Shown one piece after another: positions 43,919-55,170 of a DNA stretch of 64,000 nucleotides. Source of the stretch: Isoetes taiwanensis (taxonomy: Eukaryota > Streptophyta > Lycopodiopsida > Isoetales > Isoetaceae); NCBI GenBank assembly GCA_021234155.1, contig JAJEKV010000054.1, positions 6,483,042-6,547,041 of the forward strand, given 5' to 3'. Every line of letters begins with the position of its first letter. The first letter of the stretch is position 1. Position numbers and translations under genes: made by a program. Under the pieces are notes generated by a model. That model worked only from the letters and a program-made list of their open reading frames with translations, searched no databases and was not told the origin of the DNA.

Positions 43919-45256
43919 TTGGCAATGCTTGATTTTGAGGCACCTGAAAACTTTGAGGAAGCCATAAATGCAGTTGATGCAGAAGAATGGAACAAAGCTA
44001 TGGAAAAGGAACTTAGTGCTTTTAAAAGAACTGATACCTTTGAATTAGCAAATTTACCTAAAGGTAAGAATGCAATAGGATGTAAATGGATTTATAAAAT
44101 CAAACAAGGAACTGATAGGAATTCTGTCAAATACAAAGCAAGACTTGTTGCACAGGGTTTTACCCAGAGGAAGGGCATTGATTATGAAGACACATTTTCC
44201 CCCATAGTTAAGATGACCAGTATTAGAATGCTTTTGTCAATGACAAATGCTCAAGATCTAGAAGTGCATCATATGGATGTGACCACTGCTTTTCTTAATG
44301 CCAAATTAGATGAAGATGTCTATATGAGACAACCCCCTGGTTTTGAGAAAGGGAGAGGAAAAGTATGGAAATTAAAACGAGCAGTGTATGGACTCAAACA
44401 ATCCCCAAGACAATGGTACTCATATTTGAAAGATCAAGGTTTTGCAAAACTTGAGAATCATGGGAACATATATCTGTTTAAGAGAGAAAAAGAATTTTGT
44501 TACATTGCCTTATATGTAGATGACAATGTCATGATTGGGAGCAACTTGAGTATACTGCAGAAATGCAAAGACATTTTGAAAAATAGGTTTGAAATGACAG
44601 ATTTAGGGGAATTAAAAAAATTCCTAGGAATTGAAGTTCACAGAGATAGGAAAAGAAAAATTATGACATTATCACAGGGACAAAACGTAGCAGGAGTTTT
44701 GAAAAGATTCAACATGGAGGAATGTAAAACAGTGAAGACTCCAATGGTTGCAGGAAACAAATTATCAAAAGATCAATGTCCTAAAACAGAAAAGGAGGAA
44801 GTTATAGCACAAAGTTTGCCATATCGAGAGTTAGTTGGATGTCTACTCTATTTAGCAAATTGCACCAGACCTAACATCTCTTATGCAGTAAACATTCTAA
44901 GCAGATATTGCAACAATCCAGGCATAGGTCATTGGCAGGCAGCAAAAAGGATTCTGAGATACCTAAAGGGTACAAGCAACTATGGTATAATGTTCAACTC
45001 AGGCAACTTAGAACTTCAGTCATTTTGTGACTCAGACTGGGGTGGAGACCCTGATGAAAGAAAATCCACATCTGGATTTATTCTGTTACTAGAAGGTGGG
45101 CCAATATCATGGAAGTGCAAAAAACAAAATTCAATAGCTCTTTCAACTGCAGAGGCTGAATATGCAGCTACTACACTTGCAGCCAAAGAACTTTTGTGGT
45201 GTAGAAGACTGCTAAATGAATTAGGAATGACTCAGGAGGATCCTTTAATTTTATAG
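43919..45256 (+). pseudogene. Copia RT and RNase H
   Basis: A 445-codon open frame. RT motifs in order: WIYKIKQGTDRNSVKYKARL, VAQGFTQRKGIDYEDTFSPI, HHMDVTTAFLNAKL, KRAVYGLKQSPRQWY and the catalytic LYVDDNVMIG (YVDD). RNase H follows: YCDSD-type SFCDSDWGGDPDERKSTSGF and ALSTAEAEYAATT. A TAG at 45,254-45,256 stands where a Tyr or similar codon is expected. The same frame continues with SDSTSCIAMTKNHVSHERSK up to the insert at 45,405. Apart from that stop and the insert, this stretch has no lesion, so the copy is not very old. Confidence 0.9.
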
Positions 45257-45404
45257 TCAGATAGTACAAGTTGCATTGCTATGACAAAAAATCATGTTTC
45301 ACATGAAAGGAGCAAACATATAGAGCTGGAGATGCATTTTATTCGTGATCTTGTGAACAAATACATTGTACAGGTAAAGTATGTTCACACTGAAAATCAA
45401 CTAG

Positions 45405-47131
45405 TGGGGAAATGATGCCGCTAGGGTTTGCGCCTTAGGACGGCGGCGGCGGCCGCCCGAGCACTGAGAGCCCACAAGACTCTGATCGGTAGCTGGAAGA
45501 GCAGCGACCAGGCTGCTTCTGTTTTGCAGAAGTGCATAGCAGATCATGAGGTCTTCATTATCATCTGCCTTTGGGTCTGCTGCAACAGGGAGTTGGTTGA
45601 AGTATGGCCGCCATTTCAATCTTCTCTTCTCTAAACAACAGACTGCGATATGGTAAGGGTTTGCTTTGTGTTTTTTGCCGTGAGAGTTTTTCTGTTTAAG
45701 CAGTAAATAGGCTAGCAAGCAGGTGCTCCAAAGATTCTGGTGGGTTACTGAACTTGTCTGGATCTCATCTTCTGGCTGACGCTAGGGCATATAAACAGTA
45801 GTAGGCTTGGTTTTTCAGATCTGAGTATGCCATAAATCTGCTTTTGGTTTGAATACTGCTGTGATTTGAAGACCGCACTCACTGCGGTAATGCCTGCACT
45901 CCTTGTAGGCGCTGCTTCCTCAAGCCTGCTAGCTGATATGGCATGGAGTATCAGATCTTCTGTGTCGCTTGCCTAGTATTGTTTGTGTGCTAGGACACTA
46001 AGTGCATTTTCTTTGTGCATTTCGAAGTGTTTCCTTTTCTCAATGCACATTGATAGCTGTCCGTCTATGGATTTTTTCCCCTTCTCTATCCCAGTTAGAG
46101 AGGATGACTTGGTGATCCGTACAGGCCAGATTGGTAAAGCCAGATATACAGGACGGGAGACCTGTGTCTCTTGTAGCTGCAACACATATTCTGTTTAAAT
46201 GTTTAAGCCTTCAAATCTTTAGGGAGTGTGCTTCAGGAGGCAGATACTATTGAAACAGATATTTTGTTCACTGCAACTCCTTTTTGTCATGACGGGGCTG
46301 CCATGAGTCTGTGGGGCTGTAGCATCTTACTGGAAGCTTCTCTGGAAAATCTCCATTGGAATTGCGATTGGCTTTCTCCTGTAGTATTCAAAACTGTTGA
46401 ATATATGTTACTCTGCCTTGCAGCTCTACATGGAAAGAGTAGCCTAGTCTATAGTACCTTTATTGTAGAGAAGAGGTTGAGGCAGTTATACAGGTGGAGT
46501 AGCGGGTTGCTCTAGTAATGGAGGGAGCTCTTGTTAAATTGCCTATAGTACCTTGCTAGTGGGAAGACAGTTGGCAACCTTGCCTAGTACAGATCTACTC
46601 CTGCTTAAAATCTTGCGGGTTGGGCTTCTTGGTAGTGGAGCATATTTCTGGAAGAGCAAGTAAGCCTCCATAGTACTGCTAGTAGGAGAAGAAGGCAGAT
46701 CTTCAGCCGTTCTCATACAATCAAGAGCGGCCTGCCTATCTTATTCTTCTAGGTATTCCTTCGGTGTGTTCTTCAAGATCTTGAGGAATAATGATTGCGC
46801 TCTACAAGTGCTATTACCTTCCCATAGTACCTACAATAGTTGGGAAGAAGGCCACGCCCTCTAGTACTGGAAGAACTAAAAGGCTGAGGAGCACATCATT
46901 TTGCAGGGATGAAGAAGAGGTTGAGAACCTTGACCATAGTACATGGACGTGATCTTAGGGTGGCTTTTCAGTTTGATGGCTGCGTGTATCTTTTGTTACA
47001 ATTCTTTCTATCTGGTGACCAAGAGCATTGTATACTTCCTATCTGGCCTATTGTGGAGCCCACAAGAAGGTCGTGTACCTTGTTTTTATATTAATCAAAA
47101 AATTCGTACCCTCAAAAAAAAAAAAAAAAAA
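45405..47131 (+). mobile_element. 1.7-kb poly(A)-tailed non-coding retroinsertion
   Basis: It is inserted into the copia C-terminus. It is flanked by a 12-bp duplication AAAATCAACTAG (45,393-45,404 and 47,132-47,143) and ends in about 22 A residues, the marks of L1-type target-primed integration. It starts GC-rich (GCTAGGGTTTGCGCC, then GCGGCGGCGGCCGCC), like a plant 5' UTR, and ends ATTAATCAAAAAATTCGTACCCTC before the A-run. No frame exceeds 105 codons and no RT or gag motif is visible. The options are a retro-copied non-coding transcript, or a LINE derivative retaining only its ends. Confidence 0.8.
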
Positions 47132-47231
47132 AAAATCAACTAGCAGATATTTTTACAAAACCTTTGGTTGAGAACAGGTTTACCAAGTTGAGGTTAATAA
47201 ATTGCAAGGATTATAATATGAAGGGAGAATG

Positions 47232-47848
47232 GTGAAGTATGATTATATTATAATCAGAGTAAGTTTATCAGGGTGATAAACTGCCTACCTGGCTAGGTGG
47301 AAGATATCAAGGTCAGTTAAGCTGTAAGCAATAGCCATTAAGCTTATTCTTGAACAGTGAAATAACTAGGGCATTGGTTGAAATAATCGATTCTCCAAGT
47401 GACCATTGACCTAGGTTATGGAATTATTATAATAATTAAGTGTAAAGGTTGTGGTCGGTCAAATAAGATAAAGCCACAATTGAAGCATTCAAATAGAAAG
47501 GTTTTGGAGCGAAACTCACGACGAGACTATGGTGCCGATTCTACATGGATCGGTGCCGACTGCAAATAAATATAAGAAGGATCAACAAGTAAATTATTGT
47601 GCTGTTTTGTTCGGATTCATCAAAGGATGAATGCCAGGGCTATCGAATAAATTGATTCGATTTGTAAGAGCTTGACTCTCACTATTGCTACAGTAATTTA
47701 ATCTATATCTTTGCTACAGTATTTTCTCTTAACCATTGAATAAAACATGTTGTAGAATTTATTGTATTGCAAAGGGCCATAACTAAAGGAGTTGTATTAT
47801 CTAGACATTGCACTATCTGACTTTCTTATCAGTTTTTACATCCTTCTT
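47232..47848 (+). repeat. Copia 3' LTR
   Basis: It begins TGAAGTATGATTATA right after the polypurine tract and probably ends at ..CAGTTTTTACA. The right limit is set by the TG..CA rule and by the start of the L1 RT sequence a few bases later. Without the 5' LTR it cannot be verified. Confidence 0.65.
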
Positions 47849-47854
47849 TGGAAG

Positions 47855-48910
47855 CTGGATTCATCATTTTGGTGCCTAAAATGCCGAGACTCAGGTTATT
47901 AGTGAGTGGAGACGCATTGCTCTAACCAATGTCCTATATAAGGTCATCATGCAATTTCTTGCTAATCGTCTGAAGGCTATTCTAAATAGGTTTACTGGCC
48001 GAGAACAATTGGCCTTCCTTCCTGGAAGATACATTCTGGATAACTATTTGGCAGTATAGGGCATCAAGAAGAGAATTGTATGCTTGTGAAGATGGATTTT
48101 AAGAAAGCATATGAATCCCTAAATATGGGTTTCTAAGATTTGATTATGGTAGCTTTTAGGTATTTCGGGACATTCTTCTGGCTTTTGAGATCATACCTGC
48201 TATTGGTCTCACCCTAACAAATGCCCCATTCTATGGGCTCTGGAAACTGCTCCTGATCCTCGAGCAAGTATGTTAGGATTCCTGGTACTAAAGGCAGGAG
48301 AAACAATTACACTCCTGGGCTTCCACTTTCCCAATCTGGTAGTACCAAAGGACTCTGGTCTCCTTTGTTGGAACGTCTTCAAAAGAAAGTCGCCCTCTGG
48401 TCTGCCAAAGGTCTTGCTATTTCGGGACGTGTAACATTAGCTAATATTGTCCTTGCAGCCTCTCACGTCTACTTCTCATCTGTATTAGTTGCTAAGAAAA
48501 TTGTGTACATTCAGATCCAGGTCATAATCAGGTCATAATCAGGAAGTTCATATGGGGAGTTATGGCCAAGATTGGATGGATTGAGTTGTATAGAAACAAA
48601 AAGGAAGGCGGCCTTGGTTGCAAGGATCCCTTATCTCAGACTCAGGAAAAGGAGATATGTTTCCGACTTTGGTATTTATCAGATTACGTAAACTCAAAGG
48701 GAAGCCTTCCCTTCCTAGAGATGATTTTGAGGCTGCCACCACTATGCTCCCCTTCTGATCTACCTTTGGATGCTTGTAAGATTAATCTTTTCTGGAATGT
48801 TAGGGTTTGGGGATTAGGAAATCTTCCTCTGGCATTGGTACACCCTCCAATCTTTAATAAATGGAGAGTTCACGAGATATCCAAGTTATCCCATACACTA
48901 GAAGTATAAT
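47855..48910 (+). pseudogene. L1-type LINE reverse transcriptase remnant
   Basis: Broken frames on the plus strand read ISEWRRIALTNVLYKVIMQF, LANRLKAILNRF, REQLAFLPGRYILDN and LVKMDFKKAYESL, the fingers and palm of plant L1 RT. Further on, WIELYRNKKEGGLGCKDP (48,577-48,630) is the post-RT motif that precedes the zinc-knuckle in plant L1. Stops and deletions are frequent. It abuts the copia LTR, which probably inserted into it. Confidence 0.8.
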
Positions 48911-49969
48911 ACTACAGATATTACCCTGCCACTCACATTTATGAGGTTCAAACCGCAACAGAATTTAGCAGTAAGAAATAAGAGCTAAGATGCTATTAAG
49001 AGAGAGAAAAAAGGGGTAGTTAAAAGCAGCACCCGTCTATCTTATTTGTGGGCACCAGAACGGAAAGCAAAAACATATGTTCAACATCGTTTTTACAAGT
49101 TTGCAACTGCATCGATAAATTTAATAATTGTTTGTTAGTCATAAAGAGAACACAATGTAAATGTTTATAGGAAGGGAAACAGAGGCTCCCCGTCCGCAAA
49201 ATGCCTTTCTACAAAATCGGCAGGGGGCCTGCGACTCGTGACAGTCGAGATCTGGTCTACCAAATTTTTGCAGAAGGGGAGCCTATGTTTGCTGGACATA
49301 TTAGGGAGCATTCAGAGATTAGGGAAACTGGAAAGACATGCATTGACAGATTAGGGAGCATTTACAGATTAGGGAAGAGATCTGGCAAAGAGTCACTGCA
49401 AAGACGAAAGAAGATTAGGGAGAAAATGTCGAGCTTTTTGCAACCTGCTCGAAGAATCTGCTCTATGCGACCTGCCTTGTGTGTTACTCGAAGTACTAAT
49501 GGCGGCCTGAAGAACCCTAATCTAGCAGCAAACCCTAAAAACAAAACCTGCTCAGTCGGTCATGCGAACTGGAATGACTCAACTTCCATTCCGCGTTGTA
49601 GGCTAGTGCCACGTGGTTGCATAAGAATGCACACCAGGGAATATAGTCGACCCAATTTCCATTCTGTACCCTCATGTTCATAAACCTCTGGAAAACTTGT
49701 GAATTTTAAGTCTCAAAAGGAATCTTGAATCTTGGGGAATTGAATGAGATCTGAAGAGACTCCTGCGGGAAACTTAGAGAATTAAAGGAATCTTGAGAAT
49801 CTTCTCGTGACATTCAACATTCAAGGGATCTCAAGGAAAACCACAAGTAACTTTTTCGCCATTAGTCGTGGGATCAAACAAATACTGCCACAATAAACTT
49901 CTTGTGCGAGCTAAGTTCTTCAATCATCCACCTATATTACAAAGTTATCTTGTATATATGCCCGTCCTC
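48911..49969. other. Interval without a recognised gene
   Basis: A 160-codon open frame (49,201-49,683) has no known motif and includes three copies of GATTAGGGAGCATT / GATTAGGGAAG, so it is probably spurious. Otherwise nothing. Confidence 0.45.
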
Positions 49970-50487
49970 CATCAAACCCTAGATTGTGCCACATGGCATT
50001 TTTTGGACCACACCATCAAACCCTAGATTGTGTATGCCACATCATCAAACTCTAGATTGTGCCACGTTGCATTTCTTATTGCCATGTCATCAAACCCTAC
50101 ATTGTGTGCGCCACATCATCAAATCCTAGATTGTACCGCGTGTCGTTTACAATCTACGATTTGATGACGTGACATGCACCATCTAGGGTTTGATGGCATA
50201 GCACTTTTCACGAAGTTATGTGTATGTCATGCATCAAACCCTAGATTATGCCACATTGCCACATCATCAAATCGATAGATTATACCATGTGGCATTTTTA
50301 TCAAACCCTAGATTTTGCATGCCACATCATCAAATCCTAGATTGTGCCACATGGCATTTTGTATTGCGACGTCATTTAAAGTGTCATGCATCAAACCCTA
50401 GATTGCCACGACATCTAAAGTGACACGTCATCAAGTCCTAGATTGTATGTGCCACGTCATCAAACCCTAGATTGTGCCACGTGGCAT
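49970..50487. repeat. Telo-box minisatellite, CATCAAACCCTAGATTGTGCCAC unit
   Basis: About twelve imperfect units, 30-50 bp apart. Each carries CATCAAACCCTAGATTG (containing the plant telo-box AAACCCTA) followed by TGCCACATGGCAT or TGCCACATCAT. One or two units at 50,145-50,205 are inverted (CTAGGGTTTGATGGC), forming a large imperfect hairpin with their neighbours. The last unit has a perfect G-box palindrome GCCACGTGGC. Confidence 0.92.
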
Positions 50488-51499
50488 TAAACTATGAAAC
50501 TTGAAATACAATCTTAGTTGAATTTGGAATCAAGGTTGAAGGCCTTATTAACTTACAACAATGGCTTAGACAATATTGCATGTTCCAATATAACATTACT
50601 ATTCCACACATTAATAGCCCACTTCTGTTGAAGGTGGCCAATTTTCTAGTTAGCAAAGAATGCTTGAGCATAAGCACATATCTGGCTACACGAAGTTTGA
50701 TCTAGATTAATTTCTTAAGTCTCCTTGTCCATATGAGCATTAGCACGAATGTTCGAACATACACAAAGTTTGATCTAAATTAACAATTAGATTAAAGCAT
50801 TTTTTTTCCAACCTAATAGCACCATGCAATTTGCAAGCACTGAGCAAACTCGTCCAACCCATAATGTCAGGGCATTATATCATGGAGTGCCTTTTTTTGG
50901 CTCAATAACACATCCAGAGCATCCAAGAAAATCAATTTAGCACCATGATGTGAAACACTGGGCATAATGAGGTTGGCCATCTCGCAGCAACTTGTATTTT
51001 ACAAGTGGCCTCTATTAGCCTAACATATGTTAAGAAGATAAGGTAGCTGAGGAACCAATTGAATCCAAGCACTCCAAAAGAGCAACCCTCCATGTAGAAA
51101 GTGCTAGTCTCCCTTTTGTCCTTTGTTTAAAAATGCATGTTGCCATGTACCTTGCTCATTTTAAACATAAATGATACTACTCAAGTGCACCACTTTTTAT
51201 TTCTTTGTTCAGTGTTCCAAAAAATCGGAGTCTAAGGAATGAGTTACTCCCATTGGTGGGGCTCGATTCCATTATTCATATATCCCCATCCCATTTCTGT
51301 TACATGGGATTCCATTCTGTTGTAAATAAACAACCCGAACACAATATTAAGATGACTAAGAAGATCAAGCCATGTAGCCCTCATATTGCAAACTATTCCT
51401 ATAGTGTGTAATATCGTCACTATCATCCTAAATCATTAAAACTTATGTCTATACCACCATGAATTGCTTCCTGCTCCATCTCAAAATTATATGAGCTAA
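50488..51499. other. Interval left of the Helitron
   Basis: No frame above 70 codons and no recognised repeat. The base at 51,499 is the host nucleotide next to the Helitron 3' end. Confidence 0.55.
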
Positions 51500-51509
51500 C
51501 TAGAAAATC

Positions 51510-51529
51510 GGCCGCCCTAACGGGCGGCC
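51510..51529 (-). terminator. Helitron 3' terminal hairpin
   Basis: A perfect 8-bp inverted repeat GGCCGCCC / GGGCGGCC with loop TAAC lies 6 bp from the CTAG terminus. In Helitrons this hairpin acts as the transposition stop signal. Confidence 0.9.
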
Positions 51530-51543
51530 TCTTTTCTGTCTAT

Positions 51544-51671
51544 GAGATGTTCAACCAAATAGCTCTTTATTCATATAAGTGCTTCTTTATATACGACATA
51601 TAAGTGCTTCTTTTGAGATGTTCAAACAAATAGCTCTTTATTCATATAAGTGCTTCTTTATATACAACATT
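51544..51671. repeat. Direct duplication, unit about 65 bp, near the Helitron 3' end
   Basis: GAGATGTTCAA(C/A)CAAATAGC followed by TCTTTATTCATATAAGTGCT and TCTTTATATAC(G/A)AC occurs twice in tandem. Confidence 0.85.
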
Positions 51672-52640
51672 TGGGGTGTACATTCGGTGGTCTTTCCGTA
51701 ATGCACCTTGACGCGATGTTTCGGTGAGAGCAATTTTGATGCCTGCTTGAGAAGTGCACCTTGAGAGAGCAACATAAAGTTGACCATGTGCGAAAACTGG
51801 GGCTGGCAAGTAAAGGCCAACAGTCTCTAGAGATTGGCCTTGCGACTTGTTTATTGTCATCGAGAAAGCCAAACGGATTGGGTATTGCCTCCTGGTGAAT
51901 GGTATGTGCGAATCAGATGGTGTCAGGTTGATCTTTGGAAGTAGGACTGGGGTGCCTCTGAATTGTCCTGTAATTATTTCCACCCGTAGGATTCTCTGTG
52001 TTGCATGGGTGATGCGCAGGCGTGTCCCATTGCACAGTCCACCTTGAGGGTACATGTTCCTGAGCAACATCACTATTGCTCCTACCTTGATGTTGAGCTT
52101 GTGAGGCGGCATTCCGGAGGGTGTGAGCTCGTTAATAAATTCAATCGGGAAATTTTTGATATCCTCTTCGTTTTCCATGTTGAGAGTATCGATGCCAATG
52201 TATGAATGCAAATCTCCATGCAACCTTTGCAAGGTCTTGTCGCTGAGTTTTAAAGTATCCTCATTTTTTGGAGATAATATGGATTTCTCAAATAGATGTT
52301 CCATGCTTGCTGAGTCGATGCTTGTTCCAAATACGTCATCAATAATGTTGTTTTGTGCGATGCATATGTTCGGCAGCTGGACGACGTCTGCATGAAGTGT
52401 AGGCTCGTCGTTCATTCATTCTCCATCTCCAAGTTTTAGTAGGTATTCAGACCATTCTTTCTCGTCTTTACGCAGACGCAGGTTTGTTGTCAATTTGAAT
52501 GTCTTAAAATGTTTCCACAAAGGGTTACTTTTGACACATTTTGACAGGATTTCCATCTTTTTGGCTCGTTTGATTACGGGTAGTTGTTGCCTAAAATTGC
52601 CACCAGCCAATACTATCATTCCTCCAAATGGTCTGGAATT
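51642..52640 (-). pseudogene. Helitron PIF1-type helicase, C-terminal half, one in-frame stop
   Basis: From about 52,640 the minus strand reads PFGGMIVLAGGNFRQQLPVI and LWKHFKTFKLTTNLRLRKDE. A TGA (52,418-52,416) follows GDGE, and the same frame continues with MNDEPTLHADVVQLPNICIA, VGAIVMLLRNMYPQGGLCNG, TRRQYPIRLAFSMTINKSQG and HGQLYVALSRCTS to a stop near 51,642. GGDFRQ (here GGNFRQ), AFAMTINKSQGQ and LYVALSR are motifs of the helicase in Helitron RepHel proteins. The Walker A part and the rest of RepHel upstream are deleted. Confidence 0.9.
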
Positions 52641-52981
52641 GCATCGAATTTCCCTCCACGCTCTGCGTCTGTCTCTCCGTGCTGAGTGTTGTACCTATTC
52701 ATGGCCCTTTCCTCTGCTTGGTAGGCCAATCTCTCAGCACGCGCCTCCTCTGTCTCCTTATTCTTTATTTGTGCCCTTCTGTTTCTCTGTGTTTCCGCCG
52801 CTCTATGAAGCCTTTCTTGTCGCTCGACCGGCGTCTCTGTTGCAAGTAGCCTCTCTCTTCTATTTTGATATCTTTCTCTATCCCGAGCACGCTTAGCTTC
52901 CCTCTCGTCTGATGTCTCCTCTCTTTGTCTGTGCGGCATTGTTTTATTTTGCCTCTTTCCTCTCAACAATCTCTGTAACAA
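52616..52981 (-). pseudogene. Helitron Arg-rich N-terminal fragment fused out of frame
   Basis: 121 codons, MLQRLLRGKRQNKTMPHRQR, then repeated RDRERYQNRRERLL / ETPVERQERLHRAAETQRNR patterns. Such R/E/Q-rich repeats are typical of the N-terminal part of Helitron-encoded proteins. It runs directly into the helicase sequence, but in another frame (IPDHLEE* against PFGGMIV). The deletion that removed the HUH replicase and helicase N-terminus therefore joined the two here, near 52,630. Confidence 0.7.
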
Positions 52982-53185
52982 CCATGCGTAAAAGCAGGGT
53001 TAGAACAATAGCTTTATAACAGTAACTATCTATCCATGAGCATTCACAATGTTGTGGGAATGGTGACTATTTATGTGTAAAATGTTTTTGAAAATTACAT
53101 GCATGTCTGTCACGTGTAAGCTTGTTGGGTTGCATCCACTTCATTTATTATGTATGCTTTATATCTGACAATAGTTTGTCTTTGA

Positions 53186-53936
53186 AAAAAAAAAATGCAA
53201 GGCGTTGGATACCATGGCCAACTTTGTTTGGGATAACTTGACATTACTTATCCACTTTATCTATGACGGGCTACAATATAAGGAAACGATTAAAACAATT
53301 GCTTGGTAAAGATTTAAATGTCAAACCTTCAACAGATGTTATTTTGCAATGACAAATCTTTCAAATACCTATGGATCTCCATTTTAGTGTTTTGTGTTAT
53401 TATAATAGAAGAAGACATCAAGTGTTGGACTATTTTGAGTGACATATCTTTCAGATACCTATGGATTTGCATCTTAGTGTTTTGTCTCATTAAATCACAA
53501 TGCTGCACAGACAAAAATGCAACAGTATTTGCGGGAAGTCTCATTAAAATGTGTATAGGATCCACTTGCAACTTAATGATTTTCGAGCATTCATAATAAG
53601 ATGGCATACCAGTTAGTGTGTGAGTTTTTGCTAAAAGAGATTTATGTACATTTTGGAGTGCCACATATGTGTGGCAATCAGACAATTCGGGGAAAAAAAA
53701 TGCAAGACTTTGGATACCACGGCCAACTTTCTTTGGAATAACTTGACATTAGTTATGTACTTTATCTACGACAGACTACAATAAGGAGACGATTAAGACA
53801 ACTGCTTGGTAAACATTTAAATGCGAAACCTTCAACAGATGTTATTTTGGAATGACAAATCTTTCAAATACCTATGGAACTGCATTTTAGTGTTTTGTGT
53901 TATTATAATGGAAGAAGAGATCAAGTGTTTTGTCTG
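53186..53936. repeat. Two diverged direct repeats of about 250 bp (53,186-53,435 and 53,692-53,936)
   Basis: Both copies run AAAAATGCAAG.C.TTGGATACCA, GATAACTTGACATTA, CAACAGATGTTATTTTG, GACAAATCTTTCAAATACCT and TTAGTGTTTTGTGTTATTAT. A third partial copy of the last part (ATATCTTTCAGATACCTATG) is at 53,441. All lie in the 5' half of the Helitron. Confidence 0.85.
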
Positions 53937-54966
53937 TTTGAAGCAACAATCTTGCCAAATTATGTAAGGTTCGTCCCAGGATTGTTTGCATTAATATTAT
54001 TATGAAGCCTGTGTTTTCCTAAACAACCATGCGAAATTTGCATTTGCGCAGTCTTGGATATGGCTAAGATGAAAATCTTGAAGGCATCCACTGTGCTGAA
54101 TAACATCTCAAAATCAAACCCTGCAATAAATCATAAGTTTGGCCATGTCGAATACAGATGAATCGTAAAATAAAGATTGGGCAAGGACCTGTTTGTCGCC
54201 CAATTCGTATCAGACGAATAGAGCAACGCCAGTTTAAATCCAACTTCTTCAAAAGCTTGAATTGCTTTTTCATCTACTGACCGGATACTCGCTCTCTGAC
54301 CACATACTCTGCCAGAGAATCAAATTGCTGCGGACGATTTACAGCATGTTTGGACGATTCTGTGTGATACCTTAGCTGTTTAATCCGAAGCCCACTATGC
54401 CCTGTTGTCCAAAGCCCACTGCTGAGACGTGATTGAGAGCGTAACTTTGTCCTGCCTATCCTAGCTCAAAGCAGGGTTTTTCTACCCCAGGAATCGGATC
54501 TGATCCAAGCACCATGGCAGCTGCCCCTAATCCGCCATAGCCACAGTGCATAAGCCACCGTAGCCATCTGCGTGCAAATCCGTCTTCAGAGCTGGAGGCA
54601 GCAGCAGCAAGATACGGCTACCTGTTTTCAAAGCCCTAAGTCACTTACAGAAACTGCGAATCCGTCTCTCTGAAATAGCCCATCCGCCGCTCAAAACCAA
54701 CGGGATTGAGAGTCAGTGAACATCGCGTGTAGGCTATCCCCTTTTATACTAAAGCATGAACATTCATGAAGCTTCATGAAGCTTCTCGGACTGCCAGACG
54801 AAGCGTCTATCTAGAACATGGAAGAGCCAATATGAAGCGCCTAGAAACCTCCGGTCCCTTCCTAAAAATTTTCAGGCTTACACGTGTGATATAGAGACTA
54901 TCAATTGGGCCACGTGGCATATAAGTGGAGTTACAGACAGCCAGACACCATTTTCTTATTATATAG
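53937..54966 (-). other. Helitron 5' region
   Basis: No open frame of note. On the minus strand this would be the leader of the helicase gene. It contains GCCACGTGGC (54,908-54,917, a G-box-like palindrome) and a tandem CATGAAGCTT (54,766-54,784). Confidence 0.45.
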
Positions 54967-55009
54967 GACTAGAAAATGGCCCGGGCCTGGCCCTTTTCTC
55001 TTGCACCTA

Positions 55010-55170
55010 TTCCTCGGCTCGGCCCCTCCGGGGCCTCGCCTCGGTTTGGGCCCATCCACGTGCCCTTTTCTGTTGCGCCCTTCCTCGGCTTGGCCCCTCT
55101 GGGGCCTCGCCTCGGTTTGGACATCCTTGGAACTATTCCTCGGCTCGGCCGAGGCCTCGCCTCGGTTTTT
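55010..55170. repeat. GC-rich tandem repeat preceding the first pyrimidine tract
   Basis: Three units start TTCCTCGGCT(C/T)GGCC at 55,010, 55,081 and 55,137 and contain GGGGCCTCGCCTCGGTTT (shorter in the third). The units are 71, 56 and 34 bp, shrinking toward the CT tract. Confidence 0.85.

Larger units (their letters stand above)
43735..47848 (+). mobile_element. Ty1/copia retrotransposon, 5'-truncated, interrupted by a later insertion
   Basis: Only the end of the integrase/linker region, RT, RNase H, polypurine tract (AAGGGAGAATGG, 47,220-47,231) and 3' LTR (47,232-47,848, TGAAGT...TTTACA) remain. The gag, protease and most of the integrase are missing, and no 5' LTR is in the window. The polyprotein is split by a 1.7-kb insert at 45,405-47,131. 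After it the text resumes with ADIFTKPLVENRFTKLR and ends in GEW plus stop, the usual copia C-terminus. Confidence 0.9.
51500..54968 (-). mobile_element. Helitron, internally deleted
   Basis: On the minus strand the 3' terminus is CTAG|T (51,503-51,500, host T next), preceded by GATTTT and a perfect 8-bp stem hairpin GGCCGCCC-GTTA-GGGCGGCC. This is the standard Helitron 3' end. The proposed 5' end is TCCTATATAATAAG (54,968 downward), typical in sequence, though the base before it is G and not the expected A. Inside are a PIF1-type helicase C-terminus and a Helitron-type N-terminal Arg-rich segment, with the HUH replicase missing. It does not duplicate its target. Confidence 0.82.

Noticed and set aside
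49201-49683. A 160-aa gene
   Set aside because: No domain, repeated GATTAGGGA segments, and no supporting splice or neighbour context. Kept only as a remark in the interval note.
49970-50487. CRISPR-like array
   Set aside because: Repeat units and spacing vary, the spacers are themselves repeated, one unit is inverted, and the context is eukaryotic. It is a minisatellite.
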